Assembly: GCF_954871325.1 (NCBI RefSeq)
Contig: NC_088775.1
Coordinates: forward strand, 66,813,561 to 66,877,560
DNA length: 64,000 nt
DNA from: Gordionus sp. m RMFG-2023
Lineage: Eukaryota; Nematomorpha; Gordioida; Chordodea; Parachordodidae
Direction: 5' to 3'
Of the stretch, positions 37,501 through 52,500 are shown one piece after another. Made by a program: the position numbers and the translations under genes. How positions within the stretch are numbered: position 1 is the first letter of the stretch; each line of letters starts with the position of its first letter. The notes beneath the pieces are model-generated. The model did not search any database. It saw only the letters and a list, made by a program, of their open reading frames with translations, and was not told the DNA's origin.

Positions 37501-40500
37501 TATGGTGATGACGCCTGTTCCAGTACTCTAAAAAATTTTAAATACTGAGGAAAATCGCCATAAGGTATATTGCCCAGGAATTTAAAAATGTAATTCATGA
37601 ATTGAATCCGGTAAAAGTTTATTTTGTTAATGATAATACTGCTAACATGTTAGCAGCCTAAAGAATTCTAAAATCTGAATCTATTTATAATCATATACAA
37701 TGTTATAGCTGTGCGGCGTATTCATTGCAGTTATTCTTCACGATTTTGAAAGATTGAACGACTTCAGTTACCATATTTCAATAATTAAAAAAATTGTAAT
37801 TTTTCATGAATAAACACATACCAGCTGCAGTATTTTCCTGTAATAAGAATCAACATGGTATACCATCAACATTAAGTATAATTATCCAAACAAGATGGGC
37901 ATCGTCAATAAAATATATGGAGCAAATACAAATATGTAAGAAACCTCTGAAAGCATCAGCTGTCGAAGAAGCTGGATGTTTGTCCCATAGAAATTACCAA
38001 TAATATATAAAATGAAGAAATTTGGATGAAAAATTTAAATTTTTTAGCTATACTCCAACCTTTAGCCACCTTATTGTTAAAAGTGCAAGGGATAAATGTA
38101 CTTTGACACACGTAATCTCCATCTGAAGAAAAAAAAATTAAAGTTATGTTTAAAAAGAGAAAAAATGATCTAAATACATGGCTCACAATGCTGCTTATTT
38201 ATTCGACCCCCAATATCAAGGGGAACATCTTACTAGTATTACAACAAGGTAGTGGTAATCAAAATATTTTAAGTGATATAATAAATTTCAGAATTAAAAG
38301 CGTCATATTTAATAACCAAAATATGTGAAAAGTGGTAACTTCCATAACAAACAAATCAGATTTCGGCCTCGAGTTGGTAAAATACACTTTGCCCACCTTG
38401 CTTATTAAGAGAAGTAGCAAATATTTTACTAAATTTCCTAGTTCAACTTCTTCTTCAGAAAAAAATTGGTCGGTTTGGGGTAATAATAATACGAAAAACA
38501 GAAATCGATTGAAGACTTCTACGGAAAATTGGTAAGAGTATATTATAACTTAAGATTGATTAAAAATATTAAAGAAAATAATGATATTGAATATGAATCG
38601 GAACAAGACTCTGCAGGGGAAACATTAACTATGGAATGAATTTAAAAAAATATTATAAAATTTAATATTACATAGATTCATTATAATATTAAAGTTAATA
38701 TTGGCGTAAAAAACATTTATTTGAATTTGACTATATTTGACCGGTCAGATATCGGTCAATTGACCGAATCGCATTTGACCAGTCAAATGCATAACCCTAG
38801 TTTAACTGTATTAATAAATCTACTTGTATAAGAATGTTATATATAACACGATTATTAATTTTTCCGATTTGCAGATATGTCAAATATGTCGCAAGGAAAA
38901 AAGTTGAAAGAGTTGTTGAACGGTAAAATGACAAAAATATGGCGTAAAAAGCATTATTTGTTGAAAAAAATGATATCATCAGGAAAATCAAGTCTTATTA
39001 GACGATCATATGAACATATGGACACGCTGGAAGAGTCAGATTTGTTCAATAATGACATTGACGAAAACGATAATATAATGAATGAATCATTGTTTATGGA
39101 ATCTGGTATGAGCAATGAAATACAAGCTTATTTGCGTCAGCCCATGGTATATTTTGATTTTTTTGAATAGTATATAATCATTTTTTTTAATCGTTTTAAC
39201 TATATCCTATCCCTATTTGCCTTAATTGGAGCCCCCATCAAATTTAAAAATTGCATATGTTAAAAATTTTAAAAAAAATCATGTGAAATATCATATTTAT
39301 TTTAAAATAAATTACAATATAAGTTATTTATATTAAATATAGTAAAGGTTATATTAAATTAAAATTTTCATGCTAAAAATCATAAAGTTGAGATTAAGCC
39401 AGATATCTTAATATTGATTAATTTGGCTTTCGTTGTTATTTTGGTTGATATTTCTAGGCAAAATTGATAGAATCGCAGCACTCTTTTATATCAATAGAAT
39501 TTCATATTATTTTTAGTTTAACCTTTAGATTATGTATATTTCAGTCTTTGTTACTTTATTTTTTATTATTTTTTTTTATTGGTACACTTTTTTTCAATAG
39601 TTTTTAGATATAAAAAATGAAATGATTGATGATAAATAAATTTTATTTTAAAATTCCGTCAAAAAAATGATACTATATTTAATATCACTTTTTTTTACAT
39701 TTGCAATTTTAAAATTTGAAAGGTGTCTTATAGGGTAATAGGGGTTGTATCTTTCTTATATCTGTTGTGTTGATAATATATAGAATGGCTATATTAATAG
39801 TGAAAGAAAACTCCTACCGGTAAAAGTGGAATTACCGTTGTATCTAAGCGGTTTAGAAACTTGTGATGATGATATAAACGAAGTAACTGGCAATCAAATT
39901 ATCAATGGGAAAAAAAATTCTTCTTATCATAAAATTGAATTGGAACATCAAATTGAATTGGAACATAAACTTGATTTAAATAATTATATCGATAAAACTG
40001 TTATAAATGAGATATTACTTACTTGCCAAGCAACACCTTCATTACTGACAAACACATATATGACATCATCCTCAATTTTAAAAAATAAGAGTACATATAA
40101 CATAAAGGACCTCTTATGTCCTGTATCCATTCCTCTAAATGATTCCAAAAATGTTAATGTAAATAATTTAAATCAAACTAATTTAGTTATTGAATCAAAA
40201 TGTCCTTCATCAACATCCCCAGATTCTGTATCGTTAATATCAGAGGAGGAGTCTCTAAAAAAAGATATGAACCATATAGTAAATTTTCATACAATTCATC
40301 ATAAAAATCAAACATTCCATGAAGAAAACATTATTAATGTAACTACAAATAATAGTGATGATTTTAGTAATATAAGAAATGATTTTGATGTTCGAAATAA
40401 TGATATATTAGTAATTAATGTAAATATCAAAAATACTTCCGAACAAATTATAAATGACACTTATAATACATCTGGATTAGATAAAGTTGATGATGGATTT

Positions 40501-43500
40501 TATTCTAAAATCTCAAACATATATTATGCGAATGAGTCAAAAATTGATAACTCGGTTGATGATAAATCTAAAATCGATGAATTAGAATGTAAAAAATCTC
40601 CCATAATTTTCCATGAACGCTTAAAAGAAACACCCTACAAAAAGGACTCGTTAAAATTTAATACGGACAATGAAGATAAGGTTACACCAAAAAATGAGCA
40701 CTTTAGTACAGTAATACTATATTATTATTGTAATGTTTAACAAAGTGAATAATTTTCTGCATGAACTGGGCTTTACCTTCGAGATAGAATGGGCCTATTC
40801 ATTTTTTTGTTTTTTTTGAGCAAGTTTTTCCCCTTAATCTAGCATGACGGTAAGCTTTATAGTTGAGGTTATTTTTATTAATTTCCTTAAAACCCGCTAG
40901 AATTTTTTTTATTAAAAAAATCTGTCCCTAGCCTTTTTATATAAACTAATCCTTAGTCAATATAATAGCTTACAGTTAATCTAGTGTAAATCCCACAGAT
41001 ACTTATACTTTTAACCCTAAGTTACCAGTTTGATTATCTAACCATATTAAAACAAAATTATATACATTATATTGATAGTTTAACATCAGATTATTTTTTT
41101 AGATTTTTTTAAGAGGTCAGAGACCTACTAACCCGTTCTGAAGAAAATAGTTTTTTTTAAAAATCCAAATTGTATATTTAAAACGTTGACCTTTGTGGAT
41201 ACCTAATAAATGTTAATCAATTCAAAACTACTCATTTTAATGGATTAACTTTAGGCGACATCAGATCTGAGCCCATTCTTAGATATGCGAGAATTTTTTT
41301 CCTTATTTTACCCTATTTCTTGTATATAAACTAGATGAAAATCGAGGTCAATAAATATATATTTGTAAATTTCCTGATATGCCAGTTTATTCTTTTTTAA
41401 ATTGTTCTAAACAATTAAAATTAGGTCTAAAGTAATAGGCTACATAATCTTTTAAATTTAGGGTTCCTATAAATATAGAAATAAAGAAGAAATATTTGGA
41501 TTGATTTGGAAATAAGAAGTTTCATTTATAAATTATTTAGAGGGGATCAGGGATAATTGGCCATATTTTTGCTCTTGACAGATAAAAGATTTAATGACTG
41601 CTTTTAATCAAATAAATTTAATATAAATGTGTAGACTAAACGTTAATTGATAAAATAAAATTAAAATCGTTATATCTCTAATAGTTTTTTATCTAGATCA
41701 TTTTGAGTTGAAGTTATTTTCTAGCCAGCCATATATCCGGATTTGATTGGCCATACTCTATTTTCAAAACAATTTATCCCTAATATGTATTGCTACTAAA
41801 CGGCACAATGGAATTACGATTTTAGTCAAAATAATATTACACAAGCCTCGAGGTTTTGTTAATAGATGTCTAAACCTTTGCCAACTATGAACAAAATCTC
41901 CAGACTTCCTTACTAAATTATATTTATAAATTATTCATCATACGTTTTTGCTAAATCAGAATATTAGATTAATTTTTAATCTATTATTTATTGTGGTTTA
42001 AGATGTACATTTATGATTTTTTTAGGCCAGACTTTAAAAAAATAATTGATAAAATTACATTTAAGAATATATCTTTCCAGGCTCTATCTCATTTATACCC
42101 GATTTCGATACAAATAATTTCAATGGATATAATTTTATTTTTTATAGGATGATGATCCATTGCTAAACTTATTCGAAAAATCTGATTTTTCATTATCAGA
42201 CGAAATTATTGGTATGCTTGAAAGTCGTTTGAATCCTATATTAGGTACAAATTATTAGAATAGAATATATGGTAATCATTTGACGGTAATTATTTCTTGG
42301 CTTTATTTAAAATAATAGGCGTTATATAAAACGTTATGTCACTTATTTTAATGGCGGGATGGGGGGGGGGGATAAATTCCTCATTATTCAATCTAATTAA
42401 TTATACAATTTTGAATTTGAGGTATTTCATCTGTAATAAAATATTGTTTTAATTTGAGAAAATATACTTAATAATAACTAAATTACTTTTATTCGTGATT
42501 TTAAAATAGTATTCCATAATCTATACATTGTAATACGTTGAATTGTTATGAAACATTTAATTATGGGAAAAGACGATAAACAAATGATTGTAATTTGACC
42601 CTATTTATATATGTTATGTAATAGTATATATTAGAATTTACAATCCCAAAATACACGAGTGTATAATTAATTATAGATGTATAATAAAAACCAGATAGCA
42701 AACATCCCTATGCTCAGCGTCTACATGAGTGAAGGGAGAGGGGTAGGAAGAGTTTGCATCCAATTTTTTTAAGGGGGGGGGGGTGTAGGAGGTAGGATAA
42801 ATTTATTGGTTATCTATTAAATTTTTAGATGAAAAAGGGCAAAATGTATTGATGTAAAAATAATACTTTTATTATAGACCTAACCTATTATAATACAATG
42901 ATATTGCTAAACATCGACCAAATCTATATTTTCCAAATAAAACTATTTTGGGGTAACTTTCTGCTATCCTTTTAAATTTAGAGATTCTATCAGTAATATA
43001 TATGCCGAACAATTCACTATAATAATTCAATCATTGTAAATGTGGGGTTTTTTAATAGAATTCATGTTCCAAAAATTAACCCTTTTACGTGCACAATATT
43101 TTGATTCAGGCGTCTTAATATTTTTCTGGATTAAATATTGAGTTAGCCGTTTTTAAAAATTATCTCAAATCGAAGCGTTTAACAACACTAGATTTACATA
43201 AAATCATATGTATAAAATTTTTATAATTTTATGTCAATTAACATAATTAATTAATTTTTCTTTGGAATTGTAATTTATATATATCATAGTTAGACCTACA
43301 AAAATTCGAATCGAATAATTGCATTATTCGTTTTCGATTCGTATTTTCGAATCGAATAGTAGAATTATATTCGATTCGATTCGAAAATTTTATTTAACCA
43401 TAAATAAAAAAGATCGAATATTAAATTTATTTTGTAAAATTTAACACGAAGGAATGATAAATAGAAACATACATATAGTATATATATAATGCAGAAAAAT

Positions 43501-46500
43501 CAATATATCAAGAAAAATCTGATAACAACCAATTTTTTAAACACAAAGTTTTTTGGATTGTATCCTCTTTAAATGACATTCTATATTTACTAACCATATG
43601 CGTTCCAACAGAAAAGAGCTGCTCACATGGGATAGAAGATCCTTGTATATTTAATATGTTTCTTGCCATTTTAGATAAAACGGGAAATGATCTCCATGTA
43701 TAGTTTCCACCATTCTAGTGGGTTTTTATTTGATGTGATTCTCGCTTCTTTTAAATAGATTTTAACTTTGGAAATTGGTAAGACATTTTGTTTAAAAATT
43801 ACATCCATATTTGATTGTATTAAAGGTTGACAGACTGATACATTATATTTTACTTTATAATTATCAGAGACCTGCAGAAGGTACCATTTGTACGGCCCGG
43901 CCCAGATTAAAAAATTTTCGACCCGGCCTGGATTTTTTTTTCAAAATTTTTTACGGCCCGGCCCGGGTTTAAAAATTTTAGGCCCGGCCCGGATATTTAA
44001 AAAAAAATTTTAATGGGGGGAACGGCCCCGACTGTTTTTTAAAAATTTTTTTAGGCCCGGCTCGGAATTCTTTAAAATTATATTTGACCTGGTATATACA
44101 AAAAATTGATTATTTCGTATATTATCATATTTTTCGGCGAATTTTATCATTTAATAAGCGTATATTAGGCTAATGTTGTTAAACGGCTCGTTTTGAGCCG
44201 ATTTTTAAAAACGGCTAACTCAATATTTTCGCCTGAAAAATATTGAGTTAGCCTCGAAATTTCGATACTATATGTCTAGACCTTCTCCTTCTATGAGCAA
44301 AATTTTCAGGCTTGCATAATATTTTTCTGGATAAAAAACTGAAGCCGTTTTTAAAAATCGGCTCAAAACGAGCCGTTTTAACAACACTAACATATTATTT
44401 ATTTTTAATCTAAACAGATATTTAGTATATTACAAATTGATACTATAAAAAATTTGTGTAAATAATATTTTGAGATATGTATTTATAAAAAAAAAATGAT
44501 ATTTTAATTAATAAAAAATATAACATATATTATATGTTATATAATAATGTATTTAATCCTTTGCGTATTTATTCCATGGCAGGAAAACTATAATTTTATT
44601 ATGTAATAGATACTATGAGTGTTAGCTAGTGTTAACTTTCACCAAACATTACTTTAATCATAACTAAATATAATCATTATAACCATATCTAATTGACGAA
44701 TATAATAATTAATGTTCTATAAATTTTAAAAAAAAATACGGCCCGGCCCGGGTATTTTAAAAAAAAAATTTTCAAGCCCAACCCGGCCCGGGTTTTTAAA
44801 AAAAAAAATTTTCAGGCCCGGCACGGGTATTTAAAAAATTTAAAATATGGCCCGGCCCTGGTACCTTGGCTTGGCCGGGCTTGCAGGTCTCTGATAATTA
44901 TCAAACATTTTCTTAAAATTATTTAATATAATTGAAATGTTGATATTATAAGAAGGAGGTAGGCATTCAAAAAACTCTAATTTAAGTCTAGGATCTAATA
45001 TAGCAGATATAATGGTTTCCAAATTTGTTATATAATTTTTTGTTGAGCATAAATTGCGTTTATGAGTGTATCATCAAAGAGACTTAAGTGCGCAATTAAT
45101 GAAATATAAAATGGAATGACCATATTAAGGGTAGGATAGGTTTTCCCTGATATAGCAACAGTAAAATCATAAAATGTTTTCAAGTTTGCATGTATTCTTT
45201 CTAATGTGACCCATTCATCCTACATTAACAAATAAAAATTAGCATTTAATATAGATAAATACTTCACTTAGTTGTTTCTCTTCAATAATAGATGCATCAT
45301 AACTATTAATAATAACATGATCAATGGCTTTTCTCATTGTTATTGCTCTTTCTATCATAAAATATGAGCTATTCCACCTGATAGGTGTATCTAATTTTAA
45401 CTTTAAATATTTAATAGATGGATTTTGAGAATTACAAAATTCTTTCATCATAGCAATTTTCTTAAAAAATTTCGGATGCTTCTTATAATGTATCTTAATT
45501 TCATTAATTGCTCATCTATTTGTTTTATTTTTTCTTGAATAACAAGATTTAAAACATGTGCAAAACAACGAATATGTGCAATTTTTGATCTGGGATTTTT
45601 AATTTGAGGGTATTTATAAAGTTAATGTTTGATGTGGCATTGTGACATGTAATAGCTGTTGACTTTATATCTATGTTATAATTATTAATGATTCTATAAA
45701 ATGTTTTATATATGCTTTCCCCAGAATGGGAATTTGTAAATGGAACAATGTCTAATAATATAGATTTTAGTACCCATTCATCATCAATGTAATGGCAGGT
45801 TAACCCTAATAATGGGACATTTGTTGGACTTGACCAAATATCTATTGTAAAATTTATTTGAGTTTTTGAATTGTTTATCATTAATTTAATATTTTTGAAT
45901 TCATTATTAAAAGATTCATTTATATATTGCTTCATTGTAGGAATTGAACATATTTTAATGTTAGGATTTAATGCATTAACAAAACATTTAAATTCATTTG
46001 TTGCAAGGATTTTAAATGGGATATTAGATTTGATCAAAAATTTTAATAAATGATATTTGATATCATTATTGTTGTACATATGATTATTATTTGAATCATT
46101 AATAAAATATGACTCAATAAATTTATTATTATAGGACTTTTGATGGAATCGTTTGTTATGATTAATTAAAGCTGAAGTAGTTTTTTTTACATTTAATTTC
46201 GACTCGACAAATCTTACATCTAGCAGTTTCTGTCGATGCTTGGTAAATATAATGTTTCCATATATCTGCATTTTTCTATCCTCCTCCAGACTGTAAAAAA
46301 TTTGATGTGAATGAACATTCACTTTGTTCTCCAAAGCTTTCTGATTCAGAAATATCAATTATACCACTGTGTTGAACATCTATTTAATAAATTAAATATT
46401 ATTATAAAATTTATAGCATGGCCAAAAGTGCAATAGGTTAGTCAGTAAAATTTATGTAAAATCATCAGATCTTATAATTATCATATCAGAATTTTATGTA

Positions 46501-49500
46501 TAATAGAATAAATTAAAGCTTGATTGTTGTACATAAATAATATAAAATATTTTAAACTATACTCCAAAGTTTATAGAGTCACTTATAAAATATTTTTTAA
46601 ATGCTCATAAAATTTATAAATTATCCCCAAATGTAGAGATGTTTTTAAAAAATTTTATTGGGAAAAGAAACAAGAATATAATATTATATAGATAATATAA
46701 ATTTTAGTGAATTTTGATTCATATTAAAGTTTTAGATTATTTGATTTGGGAAATAAGAATTTCCTACATTAAATATTATTATAAAATTTATTGCATGGCC
46801 AAAAGAAAATAAGAATGTTTAACAAAATAATTAAGATATTAATTTATAAAATCTTAACATTAAATGGATGATGATAAATTTAGATGTTAATAATACTAAT
46901 TAAATTAGTTTATAATTAAATTTTTATTACCTAAATATGAAAAAATAGATCTATTACAAATATTTATAAATGTAATATTTCATATTTATTATAAAATTCT
47001 TAAACAAATTTAATGTCTAATTTAGTTTATTTAGCTTCATAAATTTATAAATTGCTTTGATTTAATTATTAAAATAATCATTTTAACATATAAGATAATT
47101 AAGATAATAATTTAAAAAATCATTAAATATATAGTGATTAATTTTATATTGAAATAAGAATGGTTAACAAAAGGATAATTAAAATATTAATTTATAAAAT
47201 ATTATCATTAAATGGATGATGATAAATTTAGATGTTAATACTAATTAAATTAGTTTATAATTAAATTTTTTTTACCTAAATATGAAAAAATAGGTCTTTT
47301 ACAAATATTTCTAAATGTATTATTTTATATTTATATAAAATTCTTAAAAAAATTTAATGTCTAATTTAGTTTATTTAGCTTCATAAATTTATAAATTGCT
47401 GTGATTTAATTATTAAAATAATCATTTTAAAATATAAGATAATTAAGATGATAATTTATAAAATCATTAAATATATAGTGATTAATTTTATATTGAAATA
47501 GGAATGTTTAACAAAAGGATAATTAATATTAATTTATAAAATATTAACAAAATGGATGATGAAAAATTTAGATGTTAATTAATAATGATTAAATTTGTAT
47601 ATAATTAAAATTTATATGCCTAAAAAATGAAGTAATATATAAGATAGGCCTTTTGGAAGTATTTCATATTTATAATAAAATTCTTAAATAATATATTATG
47701 GCCAGTTAAATAGCCAGTCAATACATACTAAGCTTTGACTGGCCAGAAAGACAACTTTCACATACTTTCTTGGTCCATCTGCATCATATTCAAATTCATA
47801 AAACAATTTTCGGAAGTAAATTTAGTATTAAGAAGTTATTCGAATAAAAACAGCTGTTACAATTTTAGAAATATAAGTTATTAAATAAAAATATTTTAAA
47901 TAATTCCTTCAAATAATATATATATTATTTAATATTTAGACCAAAAAAAATTGGTCGAATCGAATAATTCGATCGAATAACAGATAAAAAATTATTCGTC
48001 GAATAATATATTTTCCTTATTCGAATTCGAATTCGATTCGAATAATTGTGTTATTCATATTTGTAAAAATCGAATCAAATATCGAATCGAATAACGAATA
48101 ATTCGTTTTAGGTCTAATCGTAGTATATGTAGAGGCAGGGCCGTATAGACGCTGATTAGGTGCCACCAAATTTTGAAAAAATAATATTTATTTTATATAA
48201 GGCATTATTCTTTTTTTCGTAAAAAATCTATGTATGAATTTTTAAATATTGGTTTTTCCAGCTATATGTATTATAACAAAGAATTGCATTTATATTTTAG
48301 TAAAAAAAATTACATTTATATTTTAGTAAAAAAATTTACATTTATATTTTAGTAAAAAAAATTACATTTATTTTTTAGTTAAGAATTTTGATTTTTTTAT
48401 TGAAATTTTCATTTTTTTTCTAATTATAAATAATCTTTAAAAACAATTTAATTATATTTTCTAGTGATCTACATCGGGCCTAATTTTTCAAGCTAAAAAG
48501 ATAGAAAGAAAGAAAGGCCGGGCGGGGTACGGGCCGGGCCTACTTTTGCAGATCTCTAATATTTTCTATTTGCAAAGAAACAAGGTAATCGTTAAGTAAA
48601 AGAATATTATAAATTTATTTTTAAAAAACTATTTCTATTTTATGACTATTTTGATAAATATTTGACCAATTTTCTCGTAAAAGTCCTGTTTTTGTAGTTG
48701 TAATCGCTTTAAAGCACTTTTTGGATATTTTTATAAGTCTATTTTAAAAAAAAAAAGTTTACAGCATAGTCTTCATTTAATATATGGACCTTAGGTGGGC
48801 ACATTTTATACTCTAATCTAGATTGAGTTATTATTTTAATTAAGATAGATACGACTATTAAATATATATTTAATATATATTATATAATATGCTCGTTTTA
48901 AACCGTTATAAAATGTCAAACTTGATTAATATAAAAATATTGTTTGGTGAATTGAATTTTTAGGAGATACCATACAATCTTTTATTTCATAACCAATGAA
49001 TAAAAATGGGAAGAGGAAACAAATTTGATTCAGGTGCTGAATAACGAAAAGAGAGAAGCACCAAGCTACATTTATTAATTCTCAAAAAGTGACTATTTTA
49101 AAACACTTTAAAAATAAAATTGTGAAATCATGCGCCACAAATGAAACGCCAGAAATACTCGATATGCATATCGATGATGAGCACATTTATATTCTTATGA
49201 CCAATCATGAAGATCCCACAGAAATGGCTGGTTCACATATTTTTCTCTCTCATCATGAAGTTCTCGCAGAGGTCGCCCCTTTATATATTTTTCACATATG
49301 GCATATGAGAATCCACAACAGAATACAAAATAGCTAATTATAGTTCCTCTAAAAATTTTAACACAAACTGCCACTATATAAGTGAATGGCCATTGTGGAT
49401 AAGTAATTATATGAGAATATTATTAGTAGAAAAAAATTCCCAACGATTCGAAAATTTTAGTTTTCCACTAATCCAAAATGGTAGGTATTTCTGCTTCATT

Positions 49501-52500
49501 CCATATTCGAAAACTTTCCAATAATAGTGTCTCGATAAAGAAAGATGCAATATATTGTTTTTTGTTGCAAACTATTTTCAAATTCGATAAAAAGAATTTC
49601 AAAAGAAGGCTATAATGACTGGAAACATTTTGCAGATAGCATAAAGGATCATGAATCCTCAACATGTTGATAGTCCTGCAATGGATTGAGCTGAAAATTC
49701 GTATTGGCAAAAATAAACTTAATAAAAACATGAACAACTAATAGGGCATAACAAAAAGATTTGGAATGCAGTTTTGGATAGAATAATCGCAATTATTCAC
49801 TTTTTAAGCCAAAAAATTTACTTTTTGAAGTAAGCATAGAAAAACTCAACCATCAAAAAAATGGATTTTTTTTTTAAGGTTTAATCGATTTATTATCAAA
49901 ATTTGATATACGGCCACATTCGTCTAATTAAGAATAGTGAAACTCATAATCATTACTTTGGAAATCGAATTAAAAATAAAATTATTTTCCTAGAATAAAT
50001 TGTTGATCCTATTAAAAGCGCAATATATTTTTCGTAATATTAGACTGTCCACAAGACATAAGCTAGCAGGAACAATTAACCATAATACGTTATATAGAAA
50101 TTAACAACAACTCCGTTGAAATAGATGAAGGTTTTTTGGCCTTCTAAAAATCAATTCCAGTACAGGCCTTGGTAAGCATTTTTATCATTATCTAAAAAAT
50201 TAGCGGACAAGATTACTATAATAAATCAGATATGAGAGGATGTTATAAAAGGGGTTAAGCTCGAATATTACAAATAAATCGGAGAGCGTTTTTTATGCCT
50301 TGTGGTTGCCAATCTTTGTGACATACTCCATCACTTTGGGTCTATACTAGTCGCGATTTTGGTATCGTCCAATGAATATATATTCTTCTATTTCGACTCA
50401 GCAATGGTGAATTTTGAAGGATTCTATAAATAATTTTACCTTAGGGCCGTTATCTGAAACGCGATAGAAGTATTGGGTATAGAGTGTAAAGGCTATTAGA
50501 TTCCAGGTTGGTGATATTTACTATGCACTAATAGACGTATCCGTAAAAACTAATGACCCCAAATGCTGCACAGAAGACATTTCATTGGCTAAAGATGAAA
50601 AACAATTTCCATTGGTTTGATATTTTAACCCAGGTAAACTTAGTAAGTAAGGTCATGCAAAATGACATTGAATTAGAAAGAGCTATAACATTTATAAGAA
50701 GTACACAAGATTTTTTAGATGGCTTTAAAGAAAACGGCTTCCAGAATTCCCTTCACTCAGAGCTTACACAAGAATTGGAAATGAGTATAGAAGGGCTGTG
50801 CTTTCCTTTAGACGGAAAGTTCAAAAACGATTTTCTTACGAAGGAGATAACATGCCTATACGATCCTCAAAAAAAATAATATGGGATTGAATTTTTCAAT
50901 GTATTACTAGATCATACGAAACGTTGAAGGAACGTTTCAACTCTTCAAAGATCATTTTGGATTCGTATTCAATATACCAGAATTAATAAATGAGCCTGAA
51001 AGAGAGCTAAAGGTAAAATGTTGTCAATTAAGTATTTTATTAACAGATCAGGAGACGTTAGAAAGCTATATTTATCCGTAAGATCTACTAATGAATTAAA
51101 AATTTAGTAAATATATTAAGCAAACAACCCTTAAAAACTCTATTGGAAATTTTACGCTATATTAACACTAGGTTAAATGAAGCCTTACCATATCTATTGT
51201 AAGGATTATTTTAACTATTCTAATTACCGTGGCATCCGCACTCAAAATTCAAATTAATTAAAACTTACCTACGATTCTGTATGGCACAGGACCAACTTGT
51301 TAATCTCTCTTTAGATTCTATAGAAAATGATATTCATCGTTCTGATATAATATTCTTTTTCAAATAATAAGGCGAGGAAGATAAATAAAATTTCAATATT
51401 TTAGGTTATGAATATATGCTTTTAGTTTTCGTTGCGATAGTAATTTAATAATTTCAATCCGCATATTGGCGTTTATTGTTTTTTAAAACTTTATTTAAAT
51501 ATATTAAATTATAATTATATTTTTATAAATATCATTCTAAAATCTAAACGATTATAAATTGGGAATATTACAAAATATAATATTATTTTGTAATGTCATA
51601 TGATATTGAATAGTATACCAAGTGAAAGATATTTATTATTATTATACAAATGTATATCATTCGTTATCATATTTATATTAATTTCGGGAACAATAAAAAA
51701 CATTCATTCGTTTTATCTTTTTTTACTGGTAATTATATATAACGTTGAACGTTATTAATTATTTTATATGTAATATCTTAGATTTTAATATATATAATGA
51801 TACAAATTAAGGAAAAGATAATATATATCAGCCAGTCAGACAAATTTTTTATTGAATTGCTTAAAAAATCATACAGGTATTGCAAAACTATTATACTAAT
51901 ATACAATGCATCAAAATTAGATTAAACAACTGACATTCTATATCAAAATAAATTGATGAACATTTTTTATTTACTCTCTAAAAAATGGAATGGAATCTAG
52001 GAAAATAATTCCTCGAGAAAAAAATTCCCGATTTTTAAGATATTAAAAATTACAAAATTAATAAGATAAGAGAAAAAATTCCTTATAAATATTTCCACGA
52101 AATGAAAATCCTCAAATAAAATATCTAAAAATTTTAAGAAAATCAATTTCGGGAAATTATTTTGAAAAATTATTATTGGGGATTTTCTTTCCGGGGAATT
52201 ATTTTCCGCTTACCAACATGGTGTATTTTTTTGCTTGGTGTAAACATCTATTTTAATCTTTTACAAACATTGCTATCAAGATTGTTTCACCATTATTAAA
52301 AAAAATTTTCTTTTTAAATTTATTTCCTTAAGTTTGCAAAATTATTTGAAAATAAATTATTGGAAAAAATATCAATGGAAAAGTAGACCAAAATTATTTT
52401 AAAAAATCATTTTGTTTTAGTTTAGGCTTTTGTATTTAAATATGAATAAGCATTAAACCTTATATTCAAAATCAAACAATTTAAACCATTATTTGTATCA

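Larger units (their letters stand above)
36182..38874 (+). other. Neurabin intron 8
   Basis: 2693 bp, of which 36337-38800 is a decayed hAT element. About 230 bp of AT-rich sequence remains. Confidence 0.65.
43560..46358 (-). pseudogene. hAT transposase of element 3 (Ac/ZBED type), broken and interrupted
   Basis: The N-terminal piece, 45549-46358, carries BED-finger remains ([15 protein letters not shown]) and the catalytic start ([20 protein letters not shown] then [15 protein letters not shown]). 45239-45451 encodes [19 protein letters not shown]. 44897-45022 encodes [15 protein letters not shown] nested element then intervenes, and about 43700-43790 encodes NPLEWWKLY of the dimerisation domain. 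Several frame changes separate the pieces. Motif order is that of the Ac/Tam3/ZBED lineage, different from elements 1 and 2. Confidence 0.8.
43291..48115 (-). mobile_element. hAT transposon 3, with nested insertions
   Basis: The ends are TAGACCTACAAAA and TTTTAGGTCTA, with flanking octamers ATCATAGT (43283-43290) and ATCGTAGT (48116-48123) differing at one base. Both ends carry ATTCGAATCGAATAATT-type palindromic subterminal repeats. Length is 4825 bp including a nested 1029-bp element. The transposase is on the - strand (43560-46358, interrupted). The right 1.7 kb is non-coding and contains a 345-bp tandem repeat. Confidence 0.88.

Noticed and set aside
41553-41783. A small hAT-like MITE with AGGGATAA / TTATCCCT ends
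   Set aside because: The shared end is only eight bases, and the flanking octamers do not match.
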